Notes under the pieces: model-generated | Seen by the model: the letters and a program-made list of their open reading frames with translations, nothing else | Told to the model about the DNA's origin: nothing | Databases searched by the model: none | Made by a program: the position numbers and the translations under genes | NCBI GenBank assembly: GCA_047614245.1 | Contig: JBLHIC010000028.1 | Span: 1-25,708, forward strand | Length of the DNA: 25,708 nt | Reading direction: 5' to 3' | From: Ulvibacter sp047614245 | Lineage (GTDB): Bacteria; Bacteroidota; Bacteroidia; Flavobacteriales; Flavobacteriaceae | Shown: positions 1 through 7,277 of the stretch, piece by piece | Layout of the letters: every line of letters begins with the position of its first letter | Numbering within the stretch: position 1 is the stretch's first letter

Positions 1-191
1 ATTGAAAAAATAAATATAAAATAAGGAACGTAAAAAAGAAGAATTATAGGAGCAACGGTCACTATGCTAATAAGTACATGATACAATGCCTGTTCCCAAT
101 CTTTCTTAAATAATTCGAAACTCTTCGAAAGTGTGCACAGAAAATCGGGTCTATTTGCACTTTCAGTTTTCTGAAAAATAGAATGTTCCAT
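1..191 (-). CDS. N-terminal fragment of a hypothetical membrane protein (runs off left edge)
   Basis: An open frame begins with ATG at 189-191 on the minus strand and stays open to the window edge, giving about 63 residues. The product starts MEHSIFQKTESANRPDFL. A soluble stretch of about 40 residues is followed by a very hydrophobic segment rich in Ile, Val, Leu, Phe and Tyr, which looks like a first membrane helix. It is divergent from miaB, with about 130 bases between the two starts. I do not recognise the family. Similar short-cytoplasmic-head membrane proteins are common near miaB in flavobacteria as far as I recall, but I cannot confirm that here. The coding call rests on the long open frame, a sensible start and plausible membrane-protein composition. 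Confidence 0.6.
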   Translation of the reverse strand, partial: MEHSIFQKTESANRPDFLCTLSKSFELFKKDWEQALYHVLISIVTVAPIILLFYVPYFIFIFS

Positions 192-243
192 TATAATTTA
201 GCTATCAGTTTGGCCATAAAAACACAAAAAAGAAAACTGCCAC

Positions 244-276
244 TTTGTCACAAGCGCTAATTTAATCGTATCTTCG
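244..276 (+). promoter_or_regulatory. Bacteroidota-type promoter of the miaB operon
   Basis: TTTG at 244-247 and TATCTTCG at 269-276 are separated by 21 bases. This fits the Bacteroidota housekeeping promoter (TTTG, 19-21 bases, TAnnTTTG) with one mismatch in the -7 box. Transcription would start near 282-285, so the ATG at 324 would have a leader of about 40 bases. This also argues against the upstream TTG at 285 as the miaB start. Confidence 0.55.
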
Positions 277-323
277 CACGCTAATTGAATGTTAGCTTGC
301 TGCTACTCGAGTTTGAGAAATAT

Positions 324-1772
324 ATGGAAGAGAAGATTATTGATGAATCAAAACAAGGCGCCTCATTAGCAATTGAGGCAAAACCAAGTAACAGCCGTAA
401 ACTTTATATTGAAAGTTACGGATGCCAAATGAACTTCAGCGATAGTGAAATAGTAGCTTCTATTCTGGCAGATCAAGGTTATAATACCACTCAAAACCTT
501 GAAGATGCCGATCTGGTTTTAGTGAATACTTGTTCTATTCGAGATAAAGCCGAACAAACTGTTCGTAAGCGTTTGGAAAAATACAATGCCGTGAAACGAA
601 TAAACCCAAAAATGAAGGTTGGGGTGCTCGGTTGCATGGCGGAACGCCTCAAAGAGAAATTTCTTGATGAAGAAAAAATCGTCGATATGGTGGTTGGACC
701 AGATGCTTATAAGGATCTTCCAAATCTTCTTAAAGAAGTCGAAGATGGTCAGGACGCTGTTAACGTAATTCTATCCAAAGATGAAACTTATGGCGATGTC
801 TCTCCTGTAAGGCTAAACACCAACGGGATCAATGCTCTAGTTAGTATTACAAGAGGCTGCGACAATATGTGCACCTTTTGCGTAGTTCCATTTACACGTG
901 GGAGAGAGCGCAGTAGAGATCCTAAAAGTATTTTGGAGGAAGTACACGATTTAGCGTCCAAAGGATACAAAGAAATTACTTTGTTAGGACAGAATGTCGA
1001 CAGCTATTTATGGTACGGCGGTGGCATGAAAAAGGAATTTAAAAATGCCTCGGAAATGAAAAAAGCCACGGCGACCTCTTTTTCGAAGTTATTGGCTATG
1101 GTTGCTGAAGCTCAGCCAAAAATGCGTATTCGATTTTCCACCTCAAATCCACAGGATATGACCGAAGATGTTTTACATACCATGGCTAAATATCCGAATA
1201 TCTGTGATTATATTCACTTGCCCTTTCAAAGTGGAAGCACGAGAATATTAAAAGAAATGAATCGCCAGCATACGCGAGAAGAGTATATGCAACTGATAGA
1301 TAAAATTTTAGAAATTATTCCAGGCTGTGGAATTTCACAGGATATAATTACTGGCTTTCCAACTGAAACCGAAGAAGACCACCAAGACACTTTGAGCCTG
1401 ATGGAATATGTCAAGTTTTATTTCGGTTATATGTTCAAATATTCTGAACGTCCCGGTACTATGGCGGCTCGCAAATTGGAAGACGATATCCCAGAAGAAA
1501 CAAAGAAACGACGTCTAACTGAAATCGTTGACGCTCAACGAAGTCATAGTGCTTATCGGACAAATGAGTCACTAGGGAAAACAATGGAAGTATTGATCGA
1601 GAGAGAATCTAAGAAAAGTGATGCAGAATGGAGTGGCCGAAACCCTCAAAGTCTGGTGGTTATTTTCCCTAAAGAAAACTATCAACCCGGAGATTTCGTT
1701 ATGGTAAAGATAACAGATTGTACGAGTGCTACATTGATCGGGGAGGCTTTAGGTTACAGTAAGAATCAATGA
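324..1772 (+). CDS. miaB: MiaB, tRNA-2-methylthio-N6-(dimethylallyl)adenosine synthase
   Basis: A radical-SAM methylthiotransferase that adds the 2-methylthio group to i6A37 of tRNAs reading UNN codons. The 482-residue product has the three expected parts. The N-terminal UPF0004 domain carries the auxiliary-cluster cysteines in YGCQMN (C34), NTCSIR (C70) and LGCMAE (C104). The radical-SAM core has the CxxxCxxC motif at C179, C183 and C186 (GCDNMCTFC). A C-terminal TRAM-like tRNA-binding region spans about 420-480. The frame is open back to a TTG at 285, but I prefer ATG 324: it lies downstream of the predicted promoter and start point, gives a normal family length and starts MEEKIIDE. It is first in an operon with the sigma-54 activator, 42 bases away. 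Confidence 0.96.
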   Translation: MEEKIIDESKQGASLAIEAKPSNSRKLYIESYGCQMNFSDSEIVASILADQGYNTTQNLEDADLVLVNTCSIRDKAEQTVRKRLEKYNAVKRINPKMKVGVLGCMAERLKEKFLDEEKIVDMVVGPDAYKDLPNLLKEVEDGQDAVNVILSKDETYGDVSPVRLNTNGINALVSITRGCDNMCTFCVVPFTRGRERSRDPKSILEEVHDLASKGYKEITLLGQNVDSYLWYGGGMKKEFKNASEMKKATATSFSKLLAMVAEAQPKMRIRFSTSNPQDMTEDVLHTMAKYPNICDYIHLPFQSGSTRILKEMNRQHTREEYMQLIDKILEIIPGCGISQDIITGFPTETEEDHQDTLSLMEYVKFYFGYMFKYSERPGTMAARKLEDDIPEETKKRRLTEIVDAQRSHSAYRTNESLGKTMEVLIERESKKSDAEWSGRNPQSLVVIFPKENYQPGDFVMVKITDCTSATLIGEALGYSKNQ

Positions 1773-1788
1773 ATAATTTATTAAAGAT

Positions 1789-1808
1789 ATCCCTGCATTC
1801 GCAGGGAT
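1789..1808 (+). repeat. Short perfect palindrome (REP-like hairpin) upstream of the sigma-54 activator
   Basis: ATCCCTGC, loop ATTC, GCAGGGAT: an 8-bp perfect stem with a 4-base loop. It ends 6 bases before the ATG at 1815 and lacks a T-run, so it is not an intrinsic terminator. It shares the CCTGC-N4-GCAGG core and some flanking bases with a second palindrome at 10952-10971. It may be a scattered extragenic palindrome, or an element limiting translation of the downstream gene. Confidence 0.6.
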
Positions 1809-1814
1809 GAGATT

Positions 1815-3095
1815 ATGGAAAACATTCAACCAGTAAAACTACGATTTGGAATAATAGGAAATGATCCTAAGTTAAACCGTGCTATAGAAAAAGCCGTGCA
1901 AGTTGCTCCTACCGATATTTCCGTTTTAGTGACAGGGGAAAGTGGCGTTGGAAAGGAGAGTATTCCGAAAATTATACATTCATTATCGCACAGAAAACAC
2001 GCCAAGTATATCGCAGTAAACTGTGGCGCAATCCCTGAAGGAACAATAGATAGCGAGTTATTCGGACACGAAAAAGGCGCCTTCACCGGTGCGTCCTCTA
2101 CACGAAATGGATATTTTGAAGTTGCCGACGGGGGAACTATTTTTCTTGATGAGGTTGGTGAATTACCACTACCGACTCAGGTACGTTTGCTCCGAGTGCT
2201 AGAAAATGGCGAGTTTTTAAAAGTTGGATCTTCGCAAATTCAAAAGACTGATGTTCGTATCGTCGCGGCCACAAACGCAAAAATGGTTAAGGCTATCAAT
2301 AATGGTAAATTTAGAGAAGATCTTTACTATCGATTAAGCACCGTAGAAATTAATTTACCTCCGCTGCGGGAGCGAAGTGACGATATCCATTTGTTATTTC
2401 GGAAATTCGCTTCAGACTTTGCGCAAAAATATAAAATGCCTACTATTCGATTAAGTCCAGAAGCCACTGAAATTTTGCTTAAATATCGTTGGAGCGGTAA
2501 TATTCGACAGCTGCGAAATGTAGCCGAACAAATTTCAGTATTAGAACAAAATCGAGACATCAGCTATGCAACTTTAAAGAATTATTTACCAGATATGGGA
2601 AGTAACCTTCCAGCTGTTATTGGCGCTAAGAAATCGGACGGAGATTTCAGCAGTGAACGGGAGATTCTATACAAGGTATTGTTCGATATGAAGCGTGATG
2701 TAAATGACCTTAAAAAGCTCACCTTAGAGTTAATGAAAAGTGGTAATGCTGCGAAAGTTAAAGAAGAAAACTCATCTTTAATTAATAAAATTTATTCGGA
2801 AGGAGATGAACATGAGGAGGAATTGGCACCAATAAAAGAAAGAGATAGCTCTTTAGCAAGTCAAGCTGATTTTGAAGTTCTAAATATCGCAGAAAAGGCA
2901 TCTGAACCCATAAAAGACAAATATGCTTTTGCGGAAGAAATTAAAGAAGAAGAGAATTTATCACTTCAGCAAAAAGAATTGGAACTCATCAAAAAGTCTT
3001 TAGAAAAATACAAAGGAAAGCGCAAAGATGCTGCAGATGAACTAGGCATTTCAGAAAGAACTTTATACAGAAAAATTAAGCAATATAATTTGTAA
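1815..3095 (+). CDS. Sigma-54-dependent transcriptional activator (AAA+ with Fis-type HTH, no receiver)
   Basis: A bacterial enhancer-binding protein that would use ATP hydrolysis to remodel RNA polymerase holding sigma-54. The AAA+ domain starts almost at the N-terminus (about 10-260). It has Walker A GESGVGKE (41-48), the sigma-54-contacting GAFTGA loop (88-93), Walker B GGTIFLDE (106-113) and the arginine-finger region FREDLYYRL (167-174). A long, charged, poorly conserved linker follows (about 265-380). The last 40 residues form a Fis-type helix-turn-helix (KRKDAADELGISERTLYRKIKQ). There is no receiver, GAF or PAS domain, so the architecture resembles PspF but with an unusually long linker. 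The input signal is therefore unknown. It sits between miaB and lptE, 31 bases before the latter. The REP-like hairpin lies just before its start. Confidence 0.93.
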   Translation: MENIQPVKLRFGIIGNDPKLNRAIEKAVQVAPTDISVLVTGESGVGKESIPKIIHSLSHRKHAKYIAVNCGAIPEGTIDSELFGHEKGAFTGASSTRNGYFEVADGGTIFLDEVGELPLPTQVRLLRVLENGEFLKVGSSQIQKTDVRIVAATNAKMVKAINNGKFREDLYYRLSTVEINLPPLRERSDDIHLLFRKFASDFAQKYKMPTIRLSPEATEILLKYRWSGNIRQLRNVAEQISVLEQNRDISYATLKNYLPDMGSNLPAVIGAKKSDGDFSSEREILYKVLFDMKRDVNDLKKLTLELMKSGNAAKVKEENSSLINKIYSEGDEHEEELAPIKERDSSLASQADFEVLNIAEKASEPIKDKYAFAEEIKEEENLSLQQKELELIKKSLEKYKGKRKDAADELGISERTLYRKIKQYNL

Positions 3096-3126
3096 TTAGA
3101 AAGGAAATTTCTTTCAGAAATAATTT

Positions 3127-3639
3127 ATGAAAAAAATTAAACAAGTATTTATTTTGACAGTCATATCAGGTCTCATACTTGGATGTGGAGCTTACTCATT
3201 TACTGGTGCCGATATTGATTATTCAACTACCAAGACGTTTCAAGTAACTTATTTTCAAAATAACGCGCCCATTATTGAACCAGGTATCGATCGCGTTTTT
3301 ACTCAAACTTTACAAGATATTTTGCTAAATCAAACTAGCCTTGACCTCGTAACCAATAGCGGTGATTTGATTTTCGAAGGTGAAATCGTAGAATATTATA
3401 TCGCCCCTATTACGGCAACAGCGGTAAGTACCGCGGCACAGAACCGATTGACAGTAGGAGTAAATGTTCGCTTTATAAATACCCAGGAGGAGACTAAAGA
3501 CTTTGAACAACGATTTTCTTTTTATTACGACTATCCTGGAAGTTCACAACTAATTGGCTCAACATTAGACGATGCTATTAACGTGATTTTTGAGCGTATT
3601 ACACAAGACATTTTTAACAAATCCTTAGCTAATTGGTGA
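3127..3639 (+). CDS. lptE: LptE-family LPS-assembly lipoprotein
   Basis: A probable outer-membrane lipoprotein that plugs the LptD barrel and helps place lipopolysaccharide in the outer leaflet. The 170-residue product begins with a signal peptide ending in lipobox LILG-C (Cys20), followed by GAYSFTGADI, a typical start of Bacteroidota LptE proteins. The body has the expected mixed strand/helix pattern, including DLVTNSGDLIFEGEIVEY and a late amphipathic helix DDAINVIFERITQDIFNKSL. It lies 31 bases after the sigma-54 activator and 4 bases before the next gene. The call rests on recognised sequence features and conserved gene order; Bacteroidota LptE is distant from the E. coli protein. Confidence 0.85.
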   Translation: MKKIKQVFILTVISGLILGCGAYSFTGADIDYSTTKTFQVTYFQNNAPIIEPGIDRVFTQTLQDILLNQTSLDLVTNSGDLIFEGEIVEYYIAPITATAVSTAAQNRLTVGVNVRFINTQEETKDFEQRFSFYYDYPGSSQLIGSTLDDAINVIFERITQDIFNKSLANW

Positions 3640-3643
3640 TATT

Positions 3644-4627
3644 TTGAATATTAAAATTTATACAAATCTATTGGCGCATCCTCAAAAAATTGGAAAGGAT
3701 GAAATGGCCTTTCTATCCTCGGTGATTGAAAAATACCCCTATTTTCAAAACGCTAGGGCCCTTCAATTGAAAGCGCTAAAGAACGATAGCAGTTTTTTAT
3801 ATAACGACTCACTTAAATCAACAGCTGCATATACAACTGATCGGGATATATTGTTTGAATATATCACCTCGGACAGTTTTATTCAAAACAAAATCTCTCA
3901 AGAAATATTAAGTCACGATTCAGCTATTAATGAAATTGAGATTGTTTCTGAAGATATTTCTGAAGCTGTAAGCATCGAAATTGATAAACAAATCAAAGAA
4001 GAGTTAAAAAAAGCAGAGACTGTTTTAAATCCAGATTTGTTTGAAAGAAAAATTACATCCGCTAAGGAAATGATCGCTATTATTGAGAAACAAGGTGAAA
4101 CGGAAGAGACAGAAACCAATGCGCCTGAACCCCCAGAAGCAAAAGAACCAACTGTGGAAATAGCCTTGGGAATTAATAAACCACTAGAATTCACAAAAAA
4201 AGATACACATTCATTTAGAGAATGGCTTCAATTGACCAGAACAAAGCCGATTGACAGAAGCACAACCTCAAAAACAGAGATTGAATCTAACGAGGGAAAT
4301 TTAGACACTTCTGACGCTCCTAACGAGCGAGAACGCAAGAATAAATTAATTGAAAAATTTATTCAGGATAAACCAAAATTACCTCCAAAGGGGGCTTCGT
4401 CAACGAAAAAAGATAACACACCACAACCTCAACATCTCGCAAGCCCCTATGCGCAGACACCTGAGGCGTTAATGACAGAAACTCTAGCCAAGGTTTACCT
4501 GCAGCAAAAAAATTATTCGAAAGCAATAAAAGCATATAAAATTTTAATTTTGAAATATCCCGAAAAAAGTGGTTTCTTTGCAGACCAAATTAGGGCAGTC
4601 AAAAAATTGATAAATACAGAAGAGTAA
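3644..4627 (+). CDS. Hypothetical protein with C-terminal tetratricopeptide repeat
   Basis: The 327-residue product has no signal peptide or membrane segment. Residues 1-90 form a helical N-terminal region (KIYTNLLAHPQKIGKDEM, then EKYPYFQNARALQLKALK). The middle (about 100-265) is long, charged and proline/glutamate-rich, probably disordered. The last 60 residues hold a TPR-like hairpin (ALMTETLAKVYLQQKNYSKA, then KAYKILILKYPEKSG). The start is TTG at 3644, 4 bases after the lptE stop; the next in-frame ATG (near 3699) would remove part of the conserved-looking head. Its TAA overlaps the secG ATG by one base, so translation is probably coupled. Function unknown; a scaffold or assembly role in the envelope operon is only inference. 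Confidence 0.8.
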   Translation: MNIKIYTNLLAHPQKIGKDEMAFLSSVIEKYPYFQNARALQLKALKNDSSFLYNDSLKSTAAYTTDRDILFEYITSDSFIQNKISQEILSHDSAINEIEIVSEDISEAVSIEIDKQIKEELKKAETVLNPDLFERKITSAKEMIAIIEKQGETEETETNAPEPPEAKEPTVEIALGINKPLEFTKKDTHSFREWLQLTRTKPIDRSTTSKTEIESNEGNLDTSDAPNERERKNKLIEKFIQDKPKLPPKGASSTKKDNTPQPQHLASPYAQTPEALMTETLAKVYLQQKNYSKAIKAYKILILKYPEKSGFFADQIRAVKKLINTEE

Positions 4628-4980
4628 TGAGCACATTTACAATATTTTTAATCTTGATCATGATCGTAGCATTTTTACTGATAGTGGTTATTATGGTACA
4701 AAATCCAAAAGGCGGAGGTCTTTCCTCTTCTTTTGGCGGCGGAGGAACTCAGCAAATGGGAGGGGTTCAAAAAACAACAGATTTCCTTGATAAAAGTACT
4801 TGGACATTAGGAGGTTTGATGATAGTATTAATTTTACTATCAAGTATCCCACTAGTGGGAAATGATTCAAATCAATCAAAAGCCTTTGATGAAAATGCTA
4901 TTGAGAATGTATTACCAACTACCACGGATGCACCTGCAGACACGAGCGGTGATACACAAAATAATGGGGGTGGCGAATAA
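4627..4980 (+). CDS. secG: SecG, preprotein translocase subunit
   Basis: The small accessory subunit of the SecYEG channel in the inner membrane. The 117-residue product has two membrane helices (about 4-24 and 59-77) around the diagnostic VQNPKGGGLSSSFGGGG loop. Its acidic, Thr/Asp/Gly-rich tail ends NNGGGE. The ATG overlaps the stop of the previous gene in a TAATG arrangement. This is the last gene of the miaB operon and is followed directly by a strong terminator. Confidence 0.96.
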   Translation: MSTFTIFLILIMIVAFLLIVVIMVQNPKGGGLSSSFGGGGTQQMGGVQKTTDFLDKSTWTLGGLMIVLILLSSIPLVGNDSNQSKAFDENAIENVLPTTTDAPADTSGDTQNNGGGE

Positions 4981-5002
4981 TCACATCCTCAAATAAAATT
5001 TT

Positions 5003-5037
5003 AAAAATGCCAGCTTGTCACAAGCTGGCATTTTTTT
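5003..5037 (+). terminator. Intrinsic terminator after secG
   Basis: AAAAATGCCAGCTTG (5003-5017) pairs perfectly with CAAGCTGGCATTTTT (5021-5035) across a 3-base loop, and the T-run reaches 5037. It separates the miaB-secG operon from groESL. Confidence 0.92.
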
Positions 5038-5062
5038 GTTCATAATTGTCAGTTAGTCGTAA

Positions 5063-5079
5063 TTGGCATAATTTCTGTC
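5063..5079 (+). promoter_or_regulatory. Sigma-54-like -24/-12 promoter element upstream of groES
   Basis: TTGGCATAATTTCTGTC matches the sigma-54 consensus (yTGGCACG-N4-TTGCw). The GG of the -24 box and the G of the -12 box are correctly spaced. The mismatches are T for C in the -12 GC and changes in the CG after TGGCA. Transcription would start near 5090, giving a leader of about 45 bases before the groES ATG. No TTTG/TAnnTTTG pair of correct spacing and no CIRCE inverted repeat was found in this gap. A short direct repeat (GTC-AGTTA-GTC, 5049-5059) lies just upstream. Confidence 0.4.
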
Positions 5080-5135
5080 TCATTGGAACCGTATAAATTT
5101 AAAACAAAGTTCAACCACTAAATAATATATTGAAA

Positions 5136-5411
5136 ATGGCATTAAAAATTCAACCACTTTCTGATAGAGTTTTGGTAGAGCCTCAAGAGGCTGAAACCAA
5201 GACTGCATCCGGATTATACATCCCAGATTCTGCAAAAGAGAAACCACAGCAAGGTAAAGTAGTCGCTGTTGGTAAAGGAAAAGAAGATTATAAAATGACT
5301 GTAAAAGTAGGCAATCTTGTCTTATACGGAAAGTACTCCGGAAGTGAATTAAAACTTGACGGAAAAGACTACCTCATCATGCGTGAGGAAGATATATTAG
5401 CTATTATCTAG
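5136..5411 (+). CDS. groES: GroES (Cpn10) co-chaperonin
   Basis: The lid heptamer of the GroEL folding chamber in the cytoplasm. The 91-residue product starts MALKIQPLSDRVLVEP and has the mobile-loop region EAETKTASGLYIPDSAKEKPQ, then GKVVAVGKG and the C-terminal YLIMREEDILAII. An in-frame TTG lies 6 bases upstream at 5130, but the ATG at 5136 gives the family's standard N-terminus. Length is normal. It is followed after 142 bases by groEL, a longer gap than in many bacteria, which holds a hairpin. Confidence 0.97.
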   Translation: MALKIQPLSDRVLVEPQEAETKTASGLYIPDSAKEKPQQGKVVAVGKGKEDYKMTVKVGNLVLYGKYSGSELKLDGKDYLIMREEDILAII

Positions 5412-5506
5412 TTAGGCGATAAGCCCAAAGAAGTAGAATATTTTGAAGATCTACGAAAATAAAAAATCTAATCTTTGAAACAAAAATTAAATAACAACGC
5501 ATAATG

Positions 5507-5536
5507 CTTAAAGCTTGTAGCTTAAAGTATTTTTTT
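5507..5536 (+). terminator. Terminator-like hairpin between groES and groEL (possible attenuator)
   Basis: CTTAAAGCT (5507-5515) can pair with AGCTTAAAG (5519-5527) across a 3-base loop. This gives 8 pairs with one A-A mismatch, and a run of seven T (5530-5536) follows. The stem is AT-rich and weak compared with the terminators at 5003 and 7210. The same bases also form a direct repeat of GCTTAAAG. It could cause partial termination before groEL or mark an mRNA processing point. Confidence 0.4.
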
Positions 5537-5553
5537 GCAAAAAAACAAAAACA

Positions 5554-7185
5554 ATGGCAAAAGATATAAAATTTGATATTGAAGCACGTGACGGAATTAA
5601 ACGCGGTGTGGATGCATTGGCAAATGCAGTGAAAGTGACATTGGGACCAAGAGGACGTAACGTGATTATTTCTAAGTCATTTGGCGCGCCACAGGTTACT
5701 AAAGATGGAGTAACTGTAGCAAAAGAAATTGAGCTCGAGGATCCTTTGGAAAACATGGGAGCTCAAATGGTAAAGGAAGTTGCTTCTAGAACTAATGACT
5801 TAGCTGGGGACGGAACTACTACTGCGACTGTCTTGGCACAAGCAATAGTAAAAGAAGGCCTGAGAAATGTTGCCGCGGGTGCAAATCCGATGGATCTTAA
5901 AAGAGGGATTGACAAAGCTGTTGCAGCTATTGTAAAAGACCTAGAGAAACAAGCTACCAAGGTTGGAAACTCGTCTGAAATGATTAAGCAAGTAGCCGCT
6001 ATTTCGTCAAATAATGACGAACAAATTGGAGATTTAATCGCCAAGGCTTTTGCAAAAGTAGGTAAAGAAGGAGTAATCACAGTTGAAGAAGCTAAAGGAA
6101 CAGAAACCTATGTAGATGTTGTTGAAGGTATGCAGTTTGACAGAGGTTATTTATCTCCATACTTTGTTACCGACAGTGAGAAGATGCAAACCATATTGGA
6201 AAATCCGATGATTCTTCTTTATGATAAGAAAATTTCTTCAATGAAGGATTTACTTCCTGTACTTGAACCTTTAGTGCAACAAGGAAAATCATTATTGATT
6301 ATTGCTGAAGATGTCGATGGGGAAGCTTTAGCTACTTTGGTAGTGAATAAATTGAGAGGATCTCTTAAAATTGCCGCTGTAAAAGCACCAGGTTTTGGTG
6401 ACAGACGAAAAGCAATGCTTGAAGATATCGCTATCTTAACTGGTGGAACTGTTATTTCTGAAGAGCGCGGGTTTACATTGGAAAATGCAGCTATTGAAAT
6501 GTTAGGTACTGCCGAAACAGTTACTATCGACAAAGACAATACTACTATTGTAAATGGTGCCGGTAACAAGAATGATATCAAAGCCAGAGTGAATCAGATT
6601 AAATCTCAAATCGAATCTTCGACTAGCGATTACGATAAAGAAAAGCTACAGGAACGTCTGGCTAAATTAGCCGGAGGAGTTGCTGTACTATATGTAGGCG
6701 CTGCTTCAGAAGTAGAGATGAAAGAAAAGAAAGACCGTGTTGATGATGCACTTCACGCTACCCGAGCGGCAGTTGAAGAAGGTATTGTTGCTGGTGGAGG
6801 TGTTGCACTAGTTCGTGCAATAGATCTTCTATCTAAGTTAACTACTGAAACCCTAGACGAAACTACTGGTATTCAAATTGTAGCTCGAGCTATTGAATCT
6901 CCTTTGAGAACTATAGTTGAAAATGCAGGTGGCGAAGGCTCTGTTGTTATAAACAAAGTATTGGAAGGGAAGAAAAACTTCGGATATGATGCGAAAAGCG
7001 ACACCTATGTCGATATGATAAAAGCAGGTATTATTGATCCTAAGAAAGTAACACGTATTGCATTGGAAAATGCGGCTTCTGTTGCGGGAATGATTCTTAC
7101 TACCGAATGTGCTTTGATTGACATTAAAGAAGACGCTCCATCTATGCCACCAATGGGTGGTGGTGGTATGCCGGGAATGATGTAA
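5554..7185 (+). CDS. groEL: GroEL (Cpn60) chaperonin
   Basis: An ATP-driven folding chamber formed by two seven-membered rings. The 543-residue product matches the family throughout: VTLGPRGRNVIISKSFGAPQ, the ATP-site motif AGDGTTTATVLAQAIV, the apical domain with EDVDGEALATLVVNKLRG and APGFGDRRKAMLEDIA, and the equatorial KDRVDDALHATRAAVEEGIV. The tail is Gly/Met-rich (PPMGGGGMPGMM). Start ATG 5554. It is the only groEL in the window and is followed by a bidirectional terminator. Confidence 0.98.
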   Translation: MAKDIKFDIEARDGIKRGVDALANAVKVTLGPRGRNVIISKSFGAPQVTKDGVTVAKEIELEDPLENMGAQMVKEVASRTNDLAGDGTTTATVLAQAIVKEGLRNVAAGANPMDLKRGIDKAVAAIVKDLEKQATKVGNSSEMIKQVAAISSNNDEQIGDLIAKAFAKVGKEGVITVEEAKGTETYVDVVEGMQFDRGYLSPYFVTDSEKMQTILENPMILLYDKKISSMKDLLPVLEPLVQQGKSLLIIAEDVDGEALATLVVNKLRGSLKIAAVKAPGFGDRRKAMLEDIAILTGGTVISEERGFTLENAAIEMLGTAETVTIDKDNTTIVNGAGNKNDIKARVNQIKSQIESSTSDYDKEKLQERLAKLAGGVAVLYVGAASEVEMKEKKDRVDDALHATRAAVEEGIVAGGGVALVRAIDLLSKLTTETLDETTGIQIVARAIESPLRTIVENAGGEGSVVINKVLEGKKNFGYDAKSDTYVDMIKAGIIDPKKVTRIALENAASVAGMILTTECALIDIKEDAPSMPPMGGGGMPGMM

Positions 7186-7209
7186 GCAACATATCGCTAC
7201 AAATAATTT

Positions 7210-7255
7210 AAATAACCCTATCAGCGTTTGAAACTCTGATAGGGTTATTTTTTTA
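7210..7255. terminator. Bidirectional terminator between groEL and the convergent lipoprotein gene
   Basis: AAATAACCCTATCAG (7210-7224) pairs perfectly with CTGATAGGGTTATTT (7236-7250) across an 11-base loop, followed by a T-run to 7254. On the minus strand the stem is followed by an AT-rich tract, so it may also serve the gene ending at 7278. Confidence 0.9.
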
Positions 7256-7277
7256 ATCTTTCTTCTTAGTTTCCGAA

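Noticed and set aside
285..323. N-terminal extension of MiaB from TTG 285
   Set aside because: It begins at or near the predicted transcription start and adds 13 residues not expected in MiaB; ATG 324 is preferred.
5041..5135. CIRCE (HrcA-binding inverted repeat) upstream of groES
   Set aside because: No TTAGCACTC-N9-GAGTGCTAA-like repeat was found.
5412..5553. Looked for a second promoter for groEL
   Set aside because: TTTG at 5474-5477 has no TAnnTTTG box at 19-21 bases; only the hairpin is notable.
6219..6581. 120-residue open frame antisense to groEL
   Set aside because: Shadow of the groEL coding sequence; low-complexity Ser/Ile/Val composition and no domain.
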